Assembly: GCA_964006375.1 (NCBI GenBank) | Contig: OZ023269.1 | Coordinates: forward strand, 9,169,926-9,233,925 | DNA: 64,000 nt | Reading direction: 5' to 3' | Origin: Tillus elongatus | Taxonomy: Eukaryota > Arthropoda > Insecta > Coleoptera > Cleridae | Shown: positions 59,591-64,000 of the stretch, one piece after another | Numbering within the stretch: the stretch's first letter is position 1 | Layout: each line of letters opens with the position of its first letter | Notes under the pieces: generated by a model | What the model was told of the DNA's origin: nothing | The model's input: only the letters and a program-made list of their open reading frames with translations | Database searches by the model: none | Made by a program: the position numbers and the translations under genes

Positions 59591-61975
59591 CTCTCTAAAT
59601 CCTGTGGCAAGGCCAGACTTGAAAAGATCAAAGCTCACAAAACGCTTCTACATAATCCCAGTCAAGAAAACCGTCCAGCATTTAACGACGCAAGAAACTG
59701 CTATGTCCGCATTCTTTCTGAGGCAAAAAACTCGTTTAATAACCACATCAAAAACAAAGTCCTCGCAAGCTCCAATGGCAGGAAATCCTTCTGGACTCTT
59801 GCTAAATCTATTGGAAATAATTTCTGCAAGAGCACGTTCCCACCTCTTGTTTCAGGGGATGAAATTGTTTCTACCACCCTGGGCAAGGCTGAACTTTTTG
59901 CCTCGTTGCTCGCCGGCAATTCTACTCTCAACCCACCTCCAAATGTTCAACCACCAACAGTCCCCAATGTCGCGCATAAAGTGACGGACATCATTTTCAC
60001 AACTAAAAAGGTACGAAAGATGCTCTCTTCTCTTAATACCGGGAAAGCCTATGGCCTTGACGAGATCCCAGCAATTGTTCTCAAAAAATGCGCACCAGAA
60101 CTTGCTCCTGTCCTGACTCGTCTGTTTCAGACATCTTACAATAGAGGCATATTCCCTAGTAACTGGAAAACTGCTCGAGTACAACCCTTCCCCAAGAAAG
60201 GATTTCTATCCCCCCTGCTGTGGTCCCTCTTTGTGGACGATTTGCTGGCTATCCTCGGCCTGTGGGAGGTTGAGGTCCAGGCATATGCTGATGATCTTGT
60301 CATAATGGTTAAAGGCAAATCTGAGGAGGAACTTGCAAGTACTCTTCAAGAGGCACTAAATGTAGTGAACGATTGGTGTCGGAAGGAACAGATGTCTGTG
60401 AACCCCCGCATAACGATCATTGTTCCATTTGCCAGAAGAAGAAGGCTGGACAGATTAAAACCACCTATTCTTATGGGGGAAACGATTCCATTTACGGAAC
60501 AAGCAAAGTATCTGGGGGTTACCCTAGATAAGAAGCTCAACTGGGACGTACAGTTAGATAATGTAATCTACAGGGCTAAACTGTCCCTGTGGACATGCCG
60601 TAGAATCTGTGCAAATAACTGGGGAGCAAACCCCCAACAGATATACTGGCTTTATGTAGTGGTTATCAGACCAATAATAACATATGGAGCCATAGTTTGG
60701 TGGCCAAATGCACTTCGTGGTATCGCAACGGCCAAACTGGCTCATCTACAGAGACAAGCTTGTCTGATGATAACGGGAGCGATAAGCACCGCACCATCAG
60801 CCGCTCTGGAGGTCATCTTTAATATTCCATCTCTTCACATTTGGCTGGAGAGGGTGGCGAGGTGGACAATGTACAGACTAAAACAAACGGCCGACAGCAT
60901 GCCGAAGGAAGTCAGTCTGGGAGGGTCCGGACTCTTCGATGACATTGAGGGTCATGGGATTCTGGGAATGGTCTCAGACTTGATACCTACAAAGATCAGT
61001 AGAGATCTGTCTTTTAAGACCGTCCTTCCGGAAAGGGAGGACTGGGAACGAAATCAAACGACGGCTCCAAAACCAATATGGGAGTAGGAGCCGGCGCATA
61101 TGGGAGCAACACCGATGCTAGACTATCAATCAGCCTCGGAAAGTACGCAACCATACACCAGGCAGAAGTGTATGCCATCGAGCTGTGTGCAAGGGAAAGT
61201 ATAGAAAACCAGTGCACACACAAATCGATAAAAGATATATACAGATAGCCAAGCTGCAATAAAGGCTCTTGGTTCTTACTGTTGCAATTTAAAAACGGTA
61301 TGGAGTTGTAAATCTTCCCTCAACGAACTGGGCAGCTGCAATGAGGTGTCGCTGGTCTGGATACCGGGTCAATCGGACCATGATGGCAATATTGCGGCCT
61401 ACGTGCTTGCCAGGAGTGGTGCCCAGAGGGACTTTATTGGACCAGAACCGGTGCTGGGGATAACATCATGCACAGCAAATCGCACCTTAAAGACCTGGAC
61501 AGAAAGAATGACAATCCAGCAATGGCAAAATCTGCCAGGATTAGCTCACTCTAAGGCCTTCATAAATGGCCTGTCTGAGTCAAAGGCTAAAAAACTTCTA
61601 AAGGTAAACAGACAACAACTGAGTACCCTAGTCGGCCTGTATACACGACACTGCCGCTTGCTTCACCACATGCACCGAATGTGAGTCGGTCAGAAACTGA
61701 GTGCCGGCTGTGTATGGAGTGACGAGACAGCAGAGCACGTACTGTGTTCCTGTCCGGCGGCAGACAGGACTAGATACCTGCTCTTTGGCAAGACAAAGCT
61801 TGCTCTGGAAGATCTGGATCAACTTTCGCCCACAAAGATTATCAACCTCTGCAGGAGGCTGGCTTTGTTGGGCGAAATATAGACGATTAGGCGTGAGCCA
61901 CAATAGACCTTATGGTCACGGTGAAGGGACCGGTATGGCCCACTCACATTAAAACCTAACCTAACCTAGTTCCAT
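59591..61975 (+). mobile_element. chimeric LINE: LINE-A 5' part joined to LINE-R 3' part
   Basis: 59,591-60,200 is LINE-A on the plus strand (linker TAQETAMSAFFL-like text, KSIGNNFCKSTFPPLVSG, GLDEIPAIVLKKCAPELAPV, SYNRGIFPSNWKTARVQPFP). At about 60,200 it switches without a gap into LINE-R (SPLLWSLFVDDLLAILGLWE, VQAYADDLVIMVKGKSEEEL). The resulting frame 59906-61087 reads through the junction for 393 codons. LINE-R continues with broken RNase H and CRLC-type end to 61,880 and finishes with (AACCT)3 at about 61,962-61,976. It appears to be inserted in another R1-like RNase H remnant that resumes at 61,977. Confidence 0.88.
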
Positions 61976-61976
61976 T

Positions 61977-62480
61977 TGACGTGGTCATAAGTGACCGCCA
62001 AGCATGGGACAGAGACAGTGCAAAGCTGACAAACAGCTCATCTGTATGGTAGACAGACAGGTCTAAACAAATGGAGAGAGCAGGACCGGGAATAAGAGAA
62101 CCTAACTTTAGACTAGCGAAGTCCCTATAAAAAACTTCCACCATCTTCCAAGCATAAAATTCTTGCTATAAATCTCTGTGCACAGGAGTCCATACAAAGA
62201 CTCAGAAATCTTTCAAAACAGAGTCTAAACTGACCTGGGACTGCAAAAAATCCTTGACGCAACTGGCTACAAACAACCAAGTAACTTTGATGTGGGTACC
62301 AGGGCGTCAATATGGTATTGAAGGAAATGAGGAAGCAGATAGTCTTGCAAAAAAAGGCAACAACAACACCATTCTATGGTCCAGAGCCCTATTGTGGACT
62401 AGCAAAAACCCATGAAGAAATGAATTTGATATTTGGGAGAAGAACCAAATGCTGTCATCCTGGAGGAAAACCCCAAGCTT
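61977..62480 (+). pseudogene. R1-like RNase H fragment of a third family
   Basis: Plus-strand text, with frameshifts: FDVVISDRQAWDRD, TDRSKQMERAGPGIREPNFR (damaged TDGSK motif), then NNQVTLMWVPGRQYGIEGNE with EADSLAKKGNNN. This is the RNase H domain of an R1-like LINE, distinct from LINE-R and LINE-S. It lies directly behind the AACCT tail of the chimera. Confidence 0.7.
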
Positions 62481-62599
62481 CGTTGGTATCCTAAAAGTAA
62501 AACTGTTTTGTTTTATTTGTTTAGTGATGGGTGACAACCGAAGTGCTTTGTTAAATTATCTAAAGGAAAATAACCTTAAGAAGCATTTTCCAAAATTTA

Positions 62600-62725
62600 T
62601 AAACAACGTAATATTGTAGCAACGATTCCAATGACCACTTCAGAAAGCGAAAGGTGCTTTTCTACTTTAAAATGCGTTAAAACATTTTTAAGAAGTACCA
62701 TGAGCCAGGACAGACTTATAGCATT
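62600..62725 (+). pseudogene. hAT transposase C-terminal (dimerisation) fragment
   Basis: The plus strand encodes IPMTTSESERCFSTLKCVKT, then FLRSTMSQDRLIALAMF. This is the conserved hAT-family C-terminal block (SxSERxFSxxxxIKTxLRxTMxxxRLxxLAxM). About 40 codons remain before the sequence runs into LINE-S. No terminal repeats found. Confidence 0.75.
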
Positions 62726-63720
62726 GGCCATGTTTCCATGCTTGAAATTAGCTCAGACTTTGCGAGCCCGCGAATCTGCAGTAAAAACAATTTTACAGTG
62801 GAAATCCCCGACCGCGAGGCATGGGGGGAGGAGACGCCGGGCACACCACGGGACGCGCTCGTCTGGTTCACGAACGGATCCGGCGGGGAGCGTGAGCAGG
62901 CGTTTATTCGGAAGGACCGAGGGTAAGTCACAGTATTTCCCTCGGAGCCCATGCAACGGTCTATCAGGCCGAAATATACGACATCTTACACTGCGTGCGA
63001 GAGAACAAGAGGAGGGGCTACACCAACAAGCGGATCGTCATAGCCACAGACAGCCAGGTAGCACTTAAGGCACTAAGTAGCCCACGGGTAAATTCCTGGC
63101 TGGTGAGTGAGTGCCGAGACAAAACGAACGACTTGGCTGGGCAGAATGAGGTGACCCTCATCTGGGTGCCGGGTCACTCGGGGGTCAAAGGCAATGAAGA
63201 AGCTGAGGTTTGCAAAGATAGGGTCAGCAGAACCATTTATGGGACCAGAACCGGCTCTGGGCGTGACAAAGATCACTGCCAGGGAAGCCATTAAGTCCTG
63301 GGTCACAAACCAACACAAGGTGTACTGGGCAGACTATCCAGGGCTCAGACATGGGAAGTCACTAATTGACGGACCCAGTTCAAAGAGAGCTGTGGAGCTG
63401 CTAAATCTTAGCAGAGGACAGCTCAGAAACACAACAGGTCTCTTGACGGGACACATGGCCGTGAAGAAACACCTGCATAAAATGGGGCGGTTCGAAGGGG
63501 ACCTCGCATGCAGACTCTGCGAAGAAGGGAGGAATCAGCCCAGCACGTCTTGTACGAGTGTAAAGTTCTGGACAGCAAAAGACAACTGATCTACGGACAG
63601 CCTAAACCGGAGAGAGAGCAATATAAAACTTCACCCTACCAAAAGTTGTGCCGACTAGTTCCAGGCACAGTGATTTTGAAACGGGTGGAGTAGAAAAGAC
63701 AAGGGCATGTACAATAAGCC
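62725..63720 (+). mobile_element. LINE-S copy 2 (R1-like RNase H and C-terminal region)
   Basis: Related to the minus-strand copy at 32,560-33,730. The plus strand reads DALVWFTNGSGGEREQAFIR (TDGS motif changed to TNGS), CERENKRRGY-type text as MRENKRRGYTNKRIVIATDS, QVALKALSSPRVNSWLVSEC, EVTLIWVPGHSGVKGNEEAE, then PFMGPEPALGVTKITAREAI, a C-terminal Cys-His motif (CRLCEEGRNQ, and so on) and GTVILKRVE stop at about 63,693. Four or more frameshifts. GC-rich compared with its surroundings. Confidence 0.85.
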
Positions 63721-64000
63721 AAAGGCTACGGTGCTGTCGGGGCGGCAAAGACGCGGACAAGCCCTAAGGGAAAAAAGAAAAAATTGGCCATGTCGTCCAT
63801 CGAGACAAAAATGGTGAAACAAATCCGGGACTTTAATGAAAAAGTAATTAACATTTTTGTGAACAATAAGGACAGGCGATCTGATTTCCTCTACAGGTAA
63901 CGGTAAGATACCTATATCAAATTTTTTCACATAATTCCACCCATTATTTTAATTTATTTATGCCCTCGATATTCCAGATTAAATATAATTTCAAATAGCT
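63721..64000. other. window edge, no gene recognised
   Basis: Part may be the 3' UTR of LINE-S. Upstream exons of the PLEKHA-type gene (PH domain) are expected further right but none is visible before the window ends. Confidence 0.45.

Noticed and set aside
59700..64000. PH-domain exon of the PLEKHA-type gene near the right edge
   Set aside because: Minus-strand frames there are antisense shadows of LINE-A, LINE-R and LINE-S; none shows a PH-domain pattern.

Overview
The window is nuclear DNA from an AT-rich, repeat-laden insect genome. The evidence is GT-AG introns, many non-LTR retrotransposons of types common in insects, DUF4817-type transposase remnants, and retroelement 3' tails made of AACCT units, which are the complement of the insect telomere repeat TTAGG. 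A beetle or hemipteran with a large genome would fit, but I cannot name the species.

Layout. Positions 1-10,596 are one satellite array of about 45 copies of a 236-bp monomer, organised largely in 944-bp four-monomer blocks. From 13,331 to 59,510 on the minus strand lies the only recognisable host gene. It is the 3' part (10 exons, 1,793 codons, all splice phases compatible) of a PLEKHA5/6/7-type gene, which encodes a pleckstrin-homology scaffold with coiled coils. The PH domain and promoter must lie beyond the right edge. The gene is almost entirely intron, and the introns are filled with mobile DNA.

Mobile DNA. 'LINE-A' is a CR1/Jockey-like non-LTR element with six minus-strand copies and one plus-strand piece. 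'LINE-R' and 'LINE-S' are R1-clade-like elements with RNase H. An apparently intact two-ORF I-clade-like element sits at 52,972-58,819 with a 15-bp target-site duplication. One chimera joins LINE-A to LINE-R in frame (59,591-61,975). There are also a decayed Jockey-like element split by LINE-S, a 2.8-kb DNA element with about 520-bp terminal inverted repeats carrying an unusual two-exon gene remnant (17,643-20,415), tRNA-like SINEs, MITEs, a DUF4817/DDE transposase pseudogene and a hAT fragment.

Most interesting signal. Three fold-back insertions (24.9-25.9 kb, 26.4-27.1 kb and 39.6-39.8 kb) share a motif that looks like a minimal hammerhead ribozyme. Stem II covaries between subfamilies, and two of the insertions have long (11 and 13 bp) target-site duplications. 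Penelope-like retroelements are the best-known carriers of such ribozymes, so these are probably relics of, or non-autonomous relatives of, that class.

How the parts relate: the host gene is the only cellular function here. Everything else shows repeated nested insertion, recombination between related elements and satellite amplification next to the gene's 3' end. No operon, CRISPR, bacterial or viral gene is present.
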